64,000 nt of DNA from Micrasema longulum. Its lineage: Eukaryota > Arthropoda > Insecta > Trichoptera > Brachycentridae. The stretch spans positions 1 to 64,000 of the forward strand of contig JAGVSM010003721.1 of NCBI GenBank assembly GCA_022494885.1, in the 5' to 3' direction. The position numbers were made by a program, and so were the translations under genes. Below the pieces are notes generated by a model that was given only the letters and a program-made list of their open reading frames with translations, was not told where the DNA came from and made no database searches. Positions 24,665 to 35,516 of this stretch are shown piece after piece (positions within the stretch are counted from its first letter, which is position 1; each line of letters starts with the position of its first letter).

Positions 24665-25240
24665 ATAACCGTATGGGAAATCGGGAAGCCAGGAGCTCAA
24701 TCACAGATGGCTATCGACATGCTAAAAAACGTGCTAAGTATTTGAGCAATCACCACGAACAATCATGAACACGCTGAAGTTATCGCGGTCGCGTTACAAA
24801 ACGAAATTCAACTTCGGTCAGTTCAGGAGGATTGGTTGAATCTCGCACACGCCTTCTTTCAATTTTTCTCGATGCATTTAGCCGGCGGTCGGCAAGCCAA
24901 ATGTTAAGAAAAGCAGTCGCCATAGTAATTGTTTGTAACTTGAAAACGAAATAACAAACCGGCACGAGATTACACGCGTGTTGACTTTTTTGATTTGACG
25001 TTTGACCACGGACTACGGATACGGAACTTATCTATGGCGTTTTGCAATGCGACCGCTTTAACTTCAGCGTGTTCATGATTGTTCGTGGTGATCGCTCAAA
25101 TACTTAGCACGTTTTTTAGCATGTCGATAGCCATCTGTGATTGAGCTCCAGGTGTGGAAACAGAGAGGTTCGAACCTCGAATCCTCGGAACATTCTGATC
25201 CAAAGTCCGCGACACTACTACGTGACCACTACGCCGACGA
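24665..25240 (-). mobile_element. SINE-C copy split by a foldback element
   Basis: The minus-strand SINE-C head and B-box region (GAGGTTCGAACCTCTCTGTT) lie at 25153-25240, and its 3' part lies at 24665-24693. Removing 24694-25147 plus one CCAGG joins GGGAAGCCAGG to TGTGGAAACAG, which aligns with GGGAAACAGGGTGTGGTAGA of the SINE-C at 10487-10583. Confidence 0.8.
24694..25147. mobile_element. 454-bp element with 110-bp near-perfect inverted arms
   Basis: The left arm 24694-24803 and right arm 25038-25147 are inverted copies of each other with about five mismatches in 110 bases. The termini are AGCTCAATCACAG and CTGTGATTGAGCT. CCAGG flanks both sides (24689-24693 and 25148-25152) as a 5-bp target duplication, and the insertion splits a SINE-C. 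The 234-bp centre has a 61-codon minus frame with no motif. It is presumably a non-autonomous DNA transposon, of unknown superfamily. The high arm identity suggests a young insertion. Confidence 0.9.
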
Positions 25241-25249
25241 TTTGTTTGA

Positions 25250-27115
25250 TCTCATGCCTATTTATCATTCGGTGCAAATAAGGGATTGTCAATTATTTAG
25301 TTTATAGTGATACAATTGTATCAATTGATGTTTCGATAAAATTAAAAAATAATAAGCTATGATGGCTAATGACTAATAATAATGAGCAAAAACGGCACTA
25401 ATTTCTAACCGTGAAATCAATCATATTGAATTTTACCTCAAGAACGACAATCTCTTGGCCATGAAGGGCGGCAAATATTATTTCAAAACATTCTGTGATT
25501 TGCCTATTACGCTGACGATGCTTACTTTACACATTTATTTATTTATTATCATTATATTACACACACAAAATTACAACTTAAACAAAGTTGCTTTGACTGC
25601 CTAACTAGGGTTATTTACCCCATTATAGATATAATCAATATATAGAAACAGTTATAAAGATAGAGGACAAAGTGAAAAACAAAGTAGAAAATGGAGTAAA
25701 AACATGGTAAAAAACATTGAAAATATATAAATATGTATATATTTTTAAACTCAGTAAAATGTGAAATAAAAACAGAATACTTAGTAAGAAACATATTTAT
25801 AGTCATAGTAAAAAAAATAATGTATGTGTATAGCAAAAAGCATATTTAAAAAAATATATATATTTCAATTAATATTGTGATTTTTGTTTTATTTCCAATT
25901 GTTGTTATTTTAATTTTAAGATATATTATGTTCTATGTATTTTAAATTTTTTTAATGTTTTTTTTTTCTACGTTGTCTGTAATATTGTTTTGCTCCCATT
26001 AAGAATGGTAAAAGCCATAATAAATTAAAGAAAAAAAATTCTAACGATCATATCGTTGTACTCTAAAATGAGAAAGAACACCACATGAACCAATACTTTT
26101 TCATGTTATTATTTATTAACCACTAACATCAATAAGTGATAGCGACATCTTTATGTTACTGAAAGAAAGTCCAGAGAAGATAGCTTCCTTTTACTTTAAT
26201 TACTGGCTATTTTTATTTTACCACTTCACCATTTTTTCACATTCAAATTATATTGCTATTTTTTCTTCGTGTTATCTAGGCCTTGAATATTTTTTTGTAA
26301 TGTGCATAAACATATTAAATAAAGAAATAAGATGAAATTGAAATAACGATTTTTTTTCTCTCATTTTTTGTATAAACGGCAATCACACCCTTTTATCTCT
26401 TCTATCGTTATCTTTCCTCGCTCTTTGTGACCAAAACATCTAAGCATTCCTCTGTTAGCTTTACTATTCATATACATTTTCTCGGTTTATAATGAAATAA
26501 TGTATTACTTAATCAATAAATTTAAAATTTTCTTGGTTCTTGCAATTTTGCCGCACATTCGTCAATTCTTCTCCTATAAATTCATTCATAAGTAAAGAAT
26601 GTTGTTAACAACTATTGAGTTGATGGATAGTTTTACAAAGATAAATAACCTCTTTTAGAAGGGAATACGGAGGCTTAGGCTGGTTTGTGTACTATTCACT
26701 ATACTACCACTGTTCAACGTTCATTTTATTTCTTCGATTCTTTCATTTTTTAAAAAAGAAAAATTCTGAAACCTTTATGAATATGGGTAAGAATGTATAA
26801 CGGGCGTGTGTATAAATTATTTAAAAAAATATCTGCTTACTATTTTAGTTTTTGTGTCAAATTTCTTCACATTTCCTTCCGATTTACCAACAGTTTTCAT
26901 GATTTACAAATATACTTCTTATTTCTCGGAAATACACGGCCATGTGTATAATCTTTTCAATCACTTCTAACTTCACAATTTATGGATGTATTTGGTATAC
27001 ATAAGGTGTACTTTTCTATAAACAAATAAAGTCTGCGCTTTTGTAAAATGTTTTCTTTCTAAAATTTGTATTTGAAGCACTAAATTTGTGGTTATTCATT
27101 ATAATTAAAATAAAA
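25250..27115. other. No gene recognised
   Basis: AT-rich DNA. Frames at 25615-25836 minus and 26153-26335 plus are low complexity. Nothing shared with other parts of the window was seen. Confidence 0.45.
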
Positions 27116-27122
27116 CAGCTTT

Positions 27123-27425
27123 GCTTTTAACCACTTGTTTTATGTTTTATTATCGCTGGTTTCGAAGCTACGCAATATTCCTTATCAATGTAAAATTTAG
27201 TAATGAATAATATCCTTTTTATAATTCTAATAGTGTCAACTAAATATTAAATATAAACACAGCGACTTGACTTATTAGCTCAATATGTTTAGATTTAATA
27301 TTTTGTAGACTCTGTTAGAATTATAAAACAAAATAATATTCATTACTAAATTGTACCTTGATAAGGACGCTTGTGTTAATTCAAAACCGGTTGGTAATGA
27401 AATATAAAATAAGTTGTTAAAAACG
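27123..27425. mobile_element. Foldback element K, ~300 bp
   Basis: Long imperfect inverted arms of roughly 110-120 bases each. Matching pairs include TTTTAACCACTTGTTTTAT / ATAAAATAAGTTGTTAAA, CCTTATCAATGTAAAATTTA / TAAATTGTACCTTGATAAGG, and TTATAATTCTAATAG / CTGTTAGAATTATAA. It is non-coding. Its end region (TTGATAAGG.., AAAACCGG, AAGTTGTT) resembles the right arm of the element at 49271-49510, so the two may be related families. Confidence 0.75.
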
Positions 27426-27697
27426 ATGTTTTTTTTGTTTTAAATACGATTTCTTTCATTCGTTATTCACAAATTGGTAAGCTCGCTCCCGCCTGGGTTA
27501 CTATCGTCCATAATCGTCATGTAAAATCAACGATAAAAAATATGAACGTCAACCAGTTTTTATATCGATGAAAATAGCATTTATAAAAACACAAGTAATC
27601 CCACACCCACTAAATACTTCCCCGCCATACAGCCGTGAACTTGCTTTAAAATATTACAGTAAAAAATCACGTTAAATAAATAAATTTACGTCGACCT

Positions 27698-27765
27698 TAC
27701 CGGTAACTGAACCGGGACCTCATGGATGATAGGCAAATGAACTGTAGCTAATACTTCGTGAGGCA
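27698..27765 (-). mobile_element. Degenerate SINE-B head
   Basis: The minus strand shows a decayed tRNA-like head: CCTCACGAAGTATTAGCTAC, CATTTGCCTATCATCCATGA, then GGTCCCGGTTCAGTTACCGG and an AAATAAATTTATT-like start of the SINE-B body. Both promoter boxes are mutated. Confidence 0.5.
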
Positions 27766-27799
27766 GACTGAATTTCCTTTTTCGGGATTTTTACATGGG

Positions 27800-27872
27800 A
27801 GCTAGTAGGTTGAGGTGATTTTCAGAAAAATGGCGCTGTATAAATTATCCAACTACGTGTAGTAATAATATT
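27800..27872 (+). mobile_element. LINE-A 3' end only
   Basis: GTGATTTTCAGAAAAATGGC, then GCTGTATAAATTATCCAACT and an AGTAATAATATT tail match the LINE-A 3' end, closest to the copy at 54351-54420. No coding part remains, and the left hairpin arm is lost. Confidence 0.6.
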
Positions 27873-27879
27873 GAGTCTA

Positions 27880-28820
27880 AAACAAATGTTACTTCTGCAT
27901 CGCGTCTCCAGCTGTTGTCTCTGAAAGATGAAAAAGGGGAAATCCATCAACAGGTGAAGGACATCTCGAGGTGTTTCATTGTTCCTATTTACCATCGGGT
28001 TTGGACAGGGGGATGATGATTTATTTAAGAAAATATTAATAATAACATAAAACGGATGATAATCTTTGCACATTGCATTTTCCGAGAAGGTGCTCTATGC
28101 GAAGAACTTTAGTATACGGTGTGAACGTTTTACATTTATCCTAATGTCGGTTTAACGATCAAATAGTAATAAAAGTGCATGGAGTTTGATTCCGGCGAGT
28201 CAGCGCACGTTTTTACTCGAAGAGTGGGTGGTATTTTTACTTCCTGCAGTGTTTCTGAAACTTTGTTTCGTTCAGGCAATTCAACTCCCAAAATTAATTT
28301 TGAAATTTCGCTGTTCATGTTTAATCTAATTGGTGTTATTTTGTATGGTAAACCTAGTAAAAATGAACACACAAATCATCCAAGACCCGTATGTAATTAA
28401 CCAATGTATCAAACTTATTTAAAAATTAACAAAAAATAACAAATAAACTTCCCATAAATTTGCCTATAAATCTACTTATTGTTATTGCTGTATTGTGAAC
28501 GCAGTTAGTTGCTAGAATTCCATTTTAATTATTGGTATGGTATCCAAAAATAAAATATTATTACTGGAATAAATTCTACGTTTAATTTGATGTATCTTTT
28601 ACGAAAATTATGCCATAATAGAAGTTATCCAGAATAAATAATAGAATTAAAAGAAACTAATAAATAGAGGAGTTTTAAATGTGGCGCGTTTTGTCTTACT
28701 AGAACATTATCAAACTAACCGAAATATTACATAGTCATTCACATAAAATCCAGTTATAATTTGTTATTATTAATTATCAAAAGACGTGTTAATTTTTTAC
28801 TATAGATAAAGCATAAAAAG
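27880..28820. other. No gene recognised
   Basis: Overlapping frames on opposite strands at 28136-28400 show no motif. No repeat identified. Confidence 0.4.
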
Positions 28821-28827
28821 TGGCATT

Positions 28828-29073
28828 GCCCCATTTTACACGCATCGTCCAAATCTACACGACACGGTAAAATAAGAGTGGAGTTATAATTAGTATACCT
28901 TTTTATTTATTTAGTGACTTCTGTCAGGTAAACCTCCTGCATAAGTTGAACTTACGGTGTACTGGTTAGTGCGTTTGCCATTTAAATAAAATATATATAA
29001 TACAGTAAAAATCAGTGCGCTCTATGTAATTTTATCGTGCCGTGTGGATTTTTACGATCGTTTGAAATGGGCC
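28828..29073. mobile_element. Foldback element J, ~245 bp
   Basis: Arms of about 45 bases: GCCCCATTTTACACGCATCG .. ACACGACACGGTAAAAT on the left and ATTTTATCGTGCCGTGTGGA .. TTTGAAATGGGCC on the right are inverted copies with several mismatches. The interior is AT-rich and non-coding. Confidence 0.65.
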
Positions 29074-29194
29074 TTTATCTTAAAATAATATAATAGCGAT
29101 TATGTATGCAAGAAATTTGATAATTAATACATTCCACTTTTCTGTTTTGACATGTTGAGAACCTTCTCGCTTAATGTAAACAAACATACTATAC

Positions 29195-29360
29195 TGCGGA
29201 TATAAAAATAAAGTATTAGATCAGTTCGCGCTTCGGCGGCGATTAGCGATTAGTGCAGAGAAGTAAGCAGTAAGCAGTAGGCAATAGGCGCGGGTACCTA
29301 CTACATAACTGACCGTTCCGGTACCTCCTCTATGGGTCTACCAGTTAACCAGACCAATCT
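29195..29360 (+). promoter_or_regulatory. Possible core promoter and 5' leader
   Basis: TATAAAAATA (29201-29210) precedes TCAGTT (29221-29226), which matches the arthropod initiator, in a locally GC-richer stretch with short tandem repeats (GATTAGC, GCAGTAA). The TATA-to-initiator distance of about 22 bases is shorter than the usual 30, and no downstream exon is evident. Low confidence. Confidence 0.2.
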
Positions 29361-29420
29361 AACGAAGAAAGATGTTCGTCATCGTTGACTTTTGAATATT
29401 TATAATTTAAACAACCCAAC

Positions 29421-29575
29421 ACGGCCCTTATTACAATGGCAATTCGTTTCGTAAGTTCGTTCTTATCGCCTATATCTGACTAACTCTAACGCGATCAAAA
29501 TCCTATTCCGCTTTCGTTCCCGCACATACCATATGAACGAACTTACGAAACAAAGCATTGACATAATGAGGCCTC
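29421..29575. mobile_element. MITE-D copy
   Basis: Outer ends ACGGCCCTTATTACAATG and CATTGACATAATGAGGCCT are inverted, and inner arms TTTCGTAAGTTCGTTC and GAACGAACTTACGAAA are perfectly inverted. The middle (CTAACTCTAACGCGATCAAA) matches 2052-2201. It is non-coding. Confidence 0.75.
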
Positions 29576-29828
29576 CGACGCGGCTTAACGTGCTTGCTCA
29601 TTACAGACTGGTTTTTCGCTGTTTAATACAACATAATACTTTACAATTTAGGCGAATAACCTCTTCAGATTAATAAATTATACAATTAAAAATATCTACA
29701 TATAATTAAATGGTGGACTTAAATATTTTAATATCACGCATACAATCAAAAGTACCATTGGATTACATTAAATATGACAAATATGCCGTAATCGACAACT
29801 TGGAACTTTAATAACTTCAAAACCGAAC

Positions 29829-29933
29829 CGGGTTGTGGTCCTGTGGTTACTGTCCCGGACTCACTGATAAAGGTCCGAGTTCGAAACCTGCTCTACCAAA
29901 ACTTGATTCCCATGTTCTAATAGTGAGTTATTT
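29829..29933 (+). mobile_element. SINE-C copy, plus strand
   Basis: CGGGTTGTGGTCCTGTGGTT A-box region, GTCCGAGTTCGAAACCTGCT B-box region, then CTACCAAAACTTGATTCCCA and a TTCTAATAGTGAGTTATT end. This copy gives the orientation of the family. Confidence 0.8.
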
Positions 29934-29939
29934 ACAACA

Positions 29940-30640
29940 CGAAGTAAGAAAAACTTTTTTTTCAACATCTCTACTGATTATTATTACTTTAATTATAGGC
30001 TTTTGATGTCACCGCACGCGCCTGGTACATAAAATAATAAAATATCTAATCAGCAAAAAAGTTCAAGACGTCCCAATTTATGACTTTTGAACCTTTCGAC
30101 TTTGTCGTTTTATATTACTATCCTCTGTCTTATTAGAGTCAAATCCCGGAGAACCGCGGTTTAAACAAATTAAAGTAAACGCATGAAGAAATCATAAAAA
30201 AATAGTCGTTTTGAATACGTCACCGTTTATTGTGTACAACAGGGCCTGCTTTGAATACGATAATTATAATTTAGAAGATTTTTTTTTTTAATGGGAGTTG
30301 CTTATTTTTTGCCTTGTATGTACAAGGTTTATATTTACTGCAATATGTATGTTTTTTCTAACTGCTCTAACTATTGTATGAGGATGTGGCGAGATAGTCG
30401 GCTGTAGCCTTTTGTCAAGGAACTTCTTCGCATTTGCTTATTCAAGTTGGAACCACAGAAAACTAATTCAGGAGAAGCCGGACTTCTGACAGACATCAAT
30501 ACACCTTCCGTTCCACTTTGACGATGTTAGGCATTTTATGTCCTATTTTTGTTTTTTCGGCAATTACCTTTACTATTTTTACCATATATTACATAACCTC
30601 ATGTGATAAGTCTTTATGGATTTTTACGGTTGCGATACCT
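29940..30640. other. No gene recognised
   Basis: AT-rich DNA. The frames at 30518-30748 and 30603-30803 run into the MITE-E copy and are not genes. Confidence 0.45.
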
Positions 30641-30641
30641 C

Positions 30642-30757
30642 CCTGGGCTGGTATTCCAAACGCTATCGCGGCCGATTATCTCTTGTATTTACATACAAAA
30701 TACACGAGTAAAACTGTTTTCTCGTGCCGCGAGAGTGGTTCAGAATAGCACCCCAGG
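30642..30757. mobile_element. MITE-E copy: GC-rich hairpin element
   Basis: CCTGGGCTGGTATTCCAAAC at the left and GTTCAGAATAGCACCCCAGG at the right are inverted. The inner GC stem (CTATCGCGGC / GCCGCGAGAG) and the spacer TTTTCTCGTG match 13942-14043. It is about 14 bp longer because of an AT-rich insertion in the loop. Confidence 0.75.
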
Positions 30758-31469
30758 TCCTCATTCAGACTTATACATCGCGCCTCTAGCTGCATCGCTC
30801 TAAGCTGAAAAGGAGACAATGCATCTACAAATAAGGTACATCTTTGGGTGTCTCGTCATCATATGGGCAGCTATTGATTTCTGAGGGCTTAAAGCGGTGA
30901 ACATAGCTCATAAAACCCTCGTGACCGGTGATAATTTGAGTCAGTTCGTAGCCAACTTGCTGCGTTTTCCTGAAATCAAAGGCACGATAGATTAATAGAA
31001 TCAAACCGTAACGAACATTTCCGTTCGTTCGAATAGTCTTATACTAGGCTCGCCTGATCACTCTAGTATTTAGCCGAATTGATCGGTCTGATCTCCAATA
31101 CTGATGATTTATTCCCTCGCGTGCTAAAGCCAAAACTTAATCATGAATAACTTTTCCCTCTCATCTACTGATCGAGGGGGCGAATCGACTTGAAAATATT
31201 TCCCTACATCGTGCAGTTATTTTGCTTTATTGTTTACGTTCTACATTCTTGTATGTAAAATTAATTAATGTTCTCGTCGTTCCAAATTTTTCCGCCTGAA
31301 ACATTTTTATTTCGTTTTTAAATGCTGTGGAAATCTGAACAAAGAACTTCAATAAATTGACTGTTTATTTGAATCAGGAATGGAAAGATTTAATCCTACT
31401 ATTTAGAAAACAATCGCACGTAATACCGCATTTCCAAAGAATTGGAAGAAGCGTGAAGTGAAAAAGATT

Positions 31470-31512
31470 GATTCGAACCCCGCTCTACCACAACTTTATT
31501 CCTATTTTATAA
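31470..31512 (+). mobile_element. SINE-C fragment
   Basis: GATTCGAACCCCGCTCTACC followed by ACAACTTTATTCCTATTTTA corresponds to the B-box and 3' part of SINE-C. The head is missing. Confidence 0.55.
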
Positions 31513-31614
31513 TAAGTTGAAAACACCTCCCATCAAATGTTTGGGTAAATCATAAAATAGTTTTTTTTTTAAATACACATTTAGTTGGTGTATTAATTGA
31601 TATAATTCCGTAGT

Positions 31615-32020
31615 GAAGAACTTCAGCCCTACGGGAAATTGGATACAAAAAATGTTTTCTTATTCGCGGTAAAAATTAGAGCTTTCAATTGCAAAACAAA
31701 GTTTCTTGAAAATGTACGAAAAAAATAATAAAAAATGTTTTAATAAAAACGAACTACTTTGATTGACGTCACTAATCCATATGAATCAACCGAGATAGTT
31801 GTGGGAGGTTTCCGGTATACGGTAATTCAACGGACCAATCGGAAGAACCGACGGAGAAGAAGCGGAAGAGAACTTGAGACGTCACACGCGCAGTAATTTC
31901 ACAAATACAAAACTTATCAAAAATCATAGCGCTGATAATACGATACATATTTTTAAATTTTGGTTTAGTTTAATAGTCTATTAACAAATAATTACAATAA
32001 AACACTGAACTTCCTCATTA
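31615..32020 (+). mobile_element. MITE-C copy, plus orientation
   Basis: About 405 bp that aligns with 60466-60854 and, reversed, with 3037-3436. Blocks in order: CTACGGGAAATTGGATAC, GCGGTAAAAATTAGAGC, GATTGACGTCACTAATCC, ACCAATCGGAAGAACC, GAGACGTCACACGCGCAG, AATAGTCTATTAACAAAT, and ACTGAACTTCCTCATT at the right end. Two TGACGTCA-like palindromes (a CREB/ATF site sequence) lie inside it. No frame. Confidence 0.75.
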
Positions 32021-32727
32021 AAATTAAGGAATTGGTCTAGTTTTTACAGAGTTGCCGCTGAGATTACAGTAAAAATTGTAAAGTAACAATAGATTTTTGC
32101 CCACGTATCTCCTTGTCAATCCTTTAGTTAGCAACACAATTCAAATATTTCACGTACGAGTGGCTACATAATATTATGCATGATAATACGAATTCGTTTT
32201 TTGTCATGAATTGTCATTAAATTCAAATGTATGTACATATTTATGTAACGGTATTTTATATAGGTATTTCAAAATAAATTTGCCGTTTTTTACAGCGGAC
32301 CAATCGAAATGTGCAACTTTATTTTAGCCAATAAATTATGTTCCTCCATAATGTGTTATTTCGATTCTAGTATTTTTATTTCGCATTCTAACATCTGTGT
32401 GGCAAAATCTCGCGTAGGGGAAGGGTGTACAAAATGACATAGATTTTTTGTAAAATGAAAAAAAAATTCATTGGTAACATATTTAGTAAAAAATCTCTTT
32501 GGTTCAAAATGTACACAATTTTTTTACATCTTAGAACTGTTGTTGTAGGAAAAAATACAAATCTATAAAATAAAAATACAAAAATAAAAACATACTGCAA
32601 AAAACTGTTTTGCCCCACCGGGTGTACAAAATGACATACGATGTATACTTAGATGGGATGATTATTCAACACTTTTTAAAAACAGAATTAATAAAAGTGT
32701 TTTTATGAATATGAAAGAATTAAAATA

Positions 32728-32936
32728 TTAAATGCACACTTCACAAACAAAACTCTTGGTTTTTTTATTTAAACCAGCACATTCTGCACGAACCCAGTTT
32801 CCACACTTTATGCATTTTAACCAAGTTTCACCTGGCTTTGATCTCGTATAAAACTCGTTACAATAAATGCTTGAGCAGTCATCTTCATCGTCTGTAAGTA
32901 GAAGGTCTTCAGTGTCTGAATCAATAATCAATTTTT
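32728..32936 (-). pseudogene. C-terminal PHD-like zinc finger of a pogo-type transposase
   Basis: The minus frame shows an acidic stretch (DSDTEDLLLTDDEDDC) followed by regularly spaced metal ligands: CSSIYC, about 15 residues, CIKC, then WVRAEC and a final CEVC. This C4-H/C-C3 spacing, with the W before the second pair (GETWLKC), matches the PHD-like finger that ends many insect pogo/Tigger-type transposases. The His expected before the last Cys pairs (usually WxHxxC) is an Arg/Ala stretch here, so the finger is probably damaged. Upstream codons in the same open frame (to 33075) are antisense to the inserted LINE and not part of the protein. Confidence 0.65.
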
Positions 32937-32946
32937 TACATATACC

Positions 32947-33149
32947 ATACATATACAAGACATGGCATGACCAAATCCAACAAATACTTAAAGATGGACA
33001 TGTCAAAAGTCGGAATAATCGGCGCGCGTGCATGAGAAGATGTATGAATGTAGAGGAAGCGAGATCTGTATGCAAAGATAGAGTGTTGTGGCGTTCTATC
33101 CTCTCTGCCTACCCTTACGGGGAAACGGCGTGATGGTTTGTTTGTTTGT
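32947..33149 (+). mobile_element. LINE 3' end inserted in the pogo-like element
   Basis: The plus strand encodes a classic non-LTR ORF2 C-terminus: TWHDQIQQILKDGHVKSRNN, MRRCMNVEEARSVCKDRVLW and SILSAYPYGETA, then a stop and a TTTG-repeat tail (33136-33150). The insertion is flanked by TACATATACC on both sides (32937-32946 and 33150-33159), a 10-bp target duplication. Only about 200 bp were inserted, typical of 5' truncation. The sequence differs from LINE-A to LINE-C. Confidence 0.9.
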
Positions 33150-33679
33150 TACATATACCTTGTTTACACTTTTCCAGGATATGTTTTTTGGAACCTTTAT
33201 CTTTAGCATCTGCTATATTTGGAGTTGTATTCAAATGTCATGTTTTACGCACATAATTGCGAAGCATTATTATTCTTCTAAAGAAATAAAAGTATTAAGT
33301 GGAGAAAAATTACATAGTATGTCATTTTACCCTACCGGTACATATGTCGTTTTGCCCCACTACGTGAGTTTTTAAAAACATTAAAAAATATCACATTGCA
33401 CATATCCTTTCAGTTTGTGTTGTAGAATAATACAAATAAAATAATAATAATACCTTCGGTGTCCGCGCAACAAAAATATTGTTTTATTTCACAGAGTAAA
33501 CCGCAACACGTTCTTCTCGGGCGGTCGCCATAAACGTCCTAAATATTGGTGAGTATTCATGTGTCGTACTAGTGCTCATTCTTGTGCAGGTTCAAACATG
33601 ACCAAGAGTTTGGTTTCTGAGATATGATTACTATGTCATTTACCCGCCTAAGTCATTTTGTACATCCTTCCCCCTACTT

Positions 33680-35360
33680 GTAGCGATTAGTGTTTTCAAC
33701 CACGCAACGTCGTATTTTACTGTATTTTTACCCGTTGGATGAATTTTCGTGGTGATTCGATGTGTATTCGCTGTTCAAGCGTATAATTTAGCAAAATTTA
33801 TCATTAAAACTAGCCACATCGTATTTCGAAAAAAACATTTGTTGAAAATTTTTGTAATCAGAACTAATCTGTTCTGCGCATTCGTTTACTGGACTATTTG
33901 GTTACTTTTTTTTTTTTATCAGAGTCTGCTCTATTTCTTAACAAGGTAAAACAAATGTTACTTCGATATAACAACAATATTTTGGTCTTTATAAACGTAT
34001 ATATCTCTTATCATTTAAACGAAGTGTACAGGCATACTAATTTTATATTCAGGTAAAAATAACAAACAGTATTTGTTTTAGAAAATAAACAAATAAAGTA
34101 AGAACATCCATTTTCCATGTATTCTTTCTTTTTGATTGTGTAATTAAAAATATTTGAGCGGGTTTTTTTTATTATTTCAGAATATAATAATTATTTTGTT
34201 TTAAATATAGGACGAATGGTGAATGTTACACACGGTGTGTATAGTGGGCATTTAAACTAGACAATGACTGGTCATAAGCCTTGTAAATGCCTAGATTTCC
34301 ATATTACCTCCCCTAAAAAGTTTTCTTTTCTAATAATATTATGTTACTACTATTTTAGACTCTTTATCTTTACTGATTTTGTAGTCTTAAAGATTTTTAT
34401 TTTTATTTTATTGAAATATGATTTCAGATTTCGTAAAAGTGATGAAACAGGTCACGGGTTATTTTAAATATTCAAAATCTATTTGCATAGTTATGATTTC
34501 AATATAGAATCATTTAAAAAGTGTGTCTCGAATTGTTTTCTAATTTAGTGTAGGTAGGTATTACTCTTACTGTTGTTTACAGTGCCTAAATAAATTAGTG
34601 TAAAAGTATTTTATTTTACTCACATATACGGCAAAATGGTATTTTACAAAAGTTATAATATTAACATATTTGGGTTTAATTATTTTAAAAATAAAATATA
34701 GTTATATAGTATTTATATATATACCACAGAGAGTGAGATATTATACTAAATATTATCGAAGTGAGGTTTATTTATGTCTCAATAAGTATTCCACAGGGCT
34801 TATGAGTGGAAACATTATGGTTACGGGGTTATCTGGTATACCACCTTATTCATTTAGGCTGGGTTATTGAAACGGTTATTTTATTAGGTGGAGTAGGTGC
34901 TCCAAGAGTGCGCACACAGGAGTGGTTATGTGTCGATATCTAGTTATGAAAACAACATTTAAATGTTTTTTTTTTACTTTTAGTATAGAGTCATCATGAA
35001 ACTACCACTTATGTTATATAAGAACCTTATTGAATCAAAGGGAAAAACAAACAAAATTCAAGTACATTATTTATTAAGGAAATCATACAGTCTTTGTTTA
35101 AATACAAGGTACAAAAGAACAATTAAAAAAAGTAAGACCAATTACAAATTTCACACTAATTTATTATGAATGCAGGAGGAGAGGGGAAAAATTAATTCAA
35201 TTCTAAAAAAATATAATAAATAAAAAGTACGTAAAAGGGAGAAGACATTGTATAACTCCAACTATACTTTCCTCCCCTCTCTCTCTTTATATTTCTTTTT
35301 CTTAGTAAAAATTCACAACCAACACTAATTAATTAGATGCAGGCAGTAGATGTACATATG
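33680..35360. other. No gene recognised
   Basis: AT-rich DNA. Frames at 33749-33949, 34264-34467 and 34670-34870 are hydrophobic or low complexity with no motif. Confidence 0.45.
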
Positions 35361-35363
35361 AAT

Positions 35364-35512
35364 AAGTTAAAATTATGAGTTGAAATTAAAAGTTAAAATA
35401 AAAATTAAAAGTTAAAATTAATAGTTAAAATTAAAAATTAAAATAAAAATTTAAAGTTAAAATCAAAAGTTAAAATTAAAAATTAAAATGTCAAAATGAA
35501 TAGTTAAAAGTA
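35364..35512. repeat. AT minisatellite, AAAGTTAAAATT-like unit
   Basis: About ten imperfect copies of a 12-14 base unit built on AGTTAAAATTAAA. It directly abuts the 3' end of a minus-strand SINE-B (35517-35768), so it may have grown from that SINE's tail. Confidence 0.75.
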
Positions 35513-35516
35513 ATTA

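Larger units (their letters stand above)
32417..33674 (-). mobile_element. pogo-like DNA transposon remnant
   Basis: A 1258-bp element with inverted ends GGGGAAGGGTGTACAAAATG and ACTTAGGCG.. / CATTTTGTACATCCTTCCCC, immediately flanked by TA on both sides (32415-32416 and 33675-33676), as Tc1/mariner/pogo elements require. Sub-terminal inverted copies of the same motif occur at 32610-32642 (GGGTGTACAAAATGACATAC) and 33317-33365. The minus strand carries the zinc-finger end of a transposase (32728-32936). A LINE 3' end is inserted at 32947-33149. Most of the transposase is gone. Confidence 0.75.

Noticed and set aside
25498..25527. Reading YYADDAYFTH as an RT catalytic motif
   Set aside because: No other RT blocks are found in any frame nearby, and a stop lies just upstream. 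It is probably chance.
29195..29226. Confident TATA/initiator promoter
   Set aside because: The spacing is about 22 bases rather than 30 and no exon follows, so it is kept only as a low-confidence feature.
32867..33133. 88-codon plus frame as one gene
   Set aside because: Only the part after 32947 is LINE C-terminus; the beginning is antisense to the transposase finger.
35364..35512. Satellite or CRISPR-like array
   Set aside because: The units are imperfect, contiguous and AT-only, without spacers. It is a simple minisatellite.
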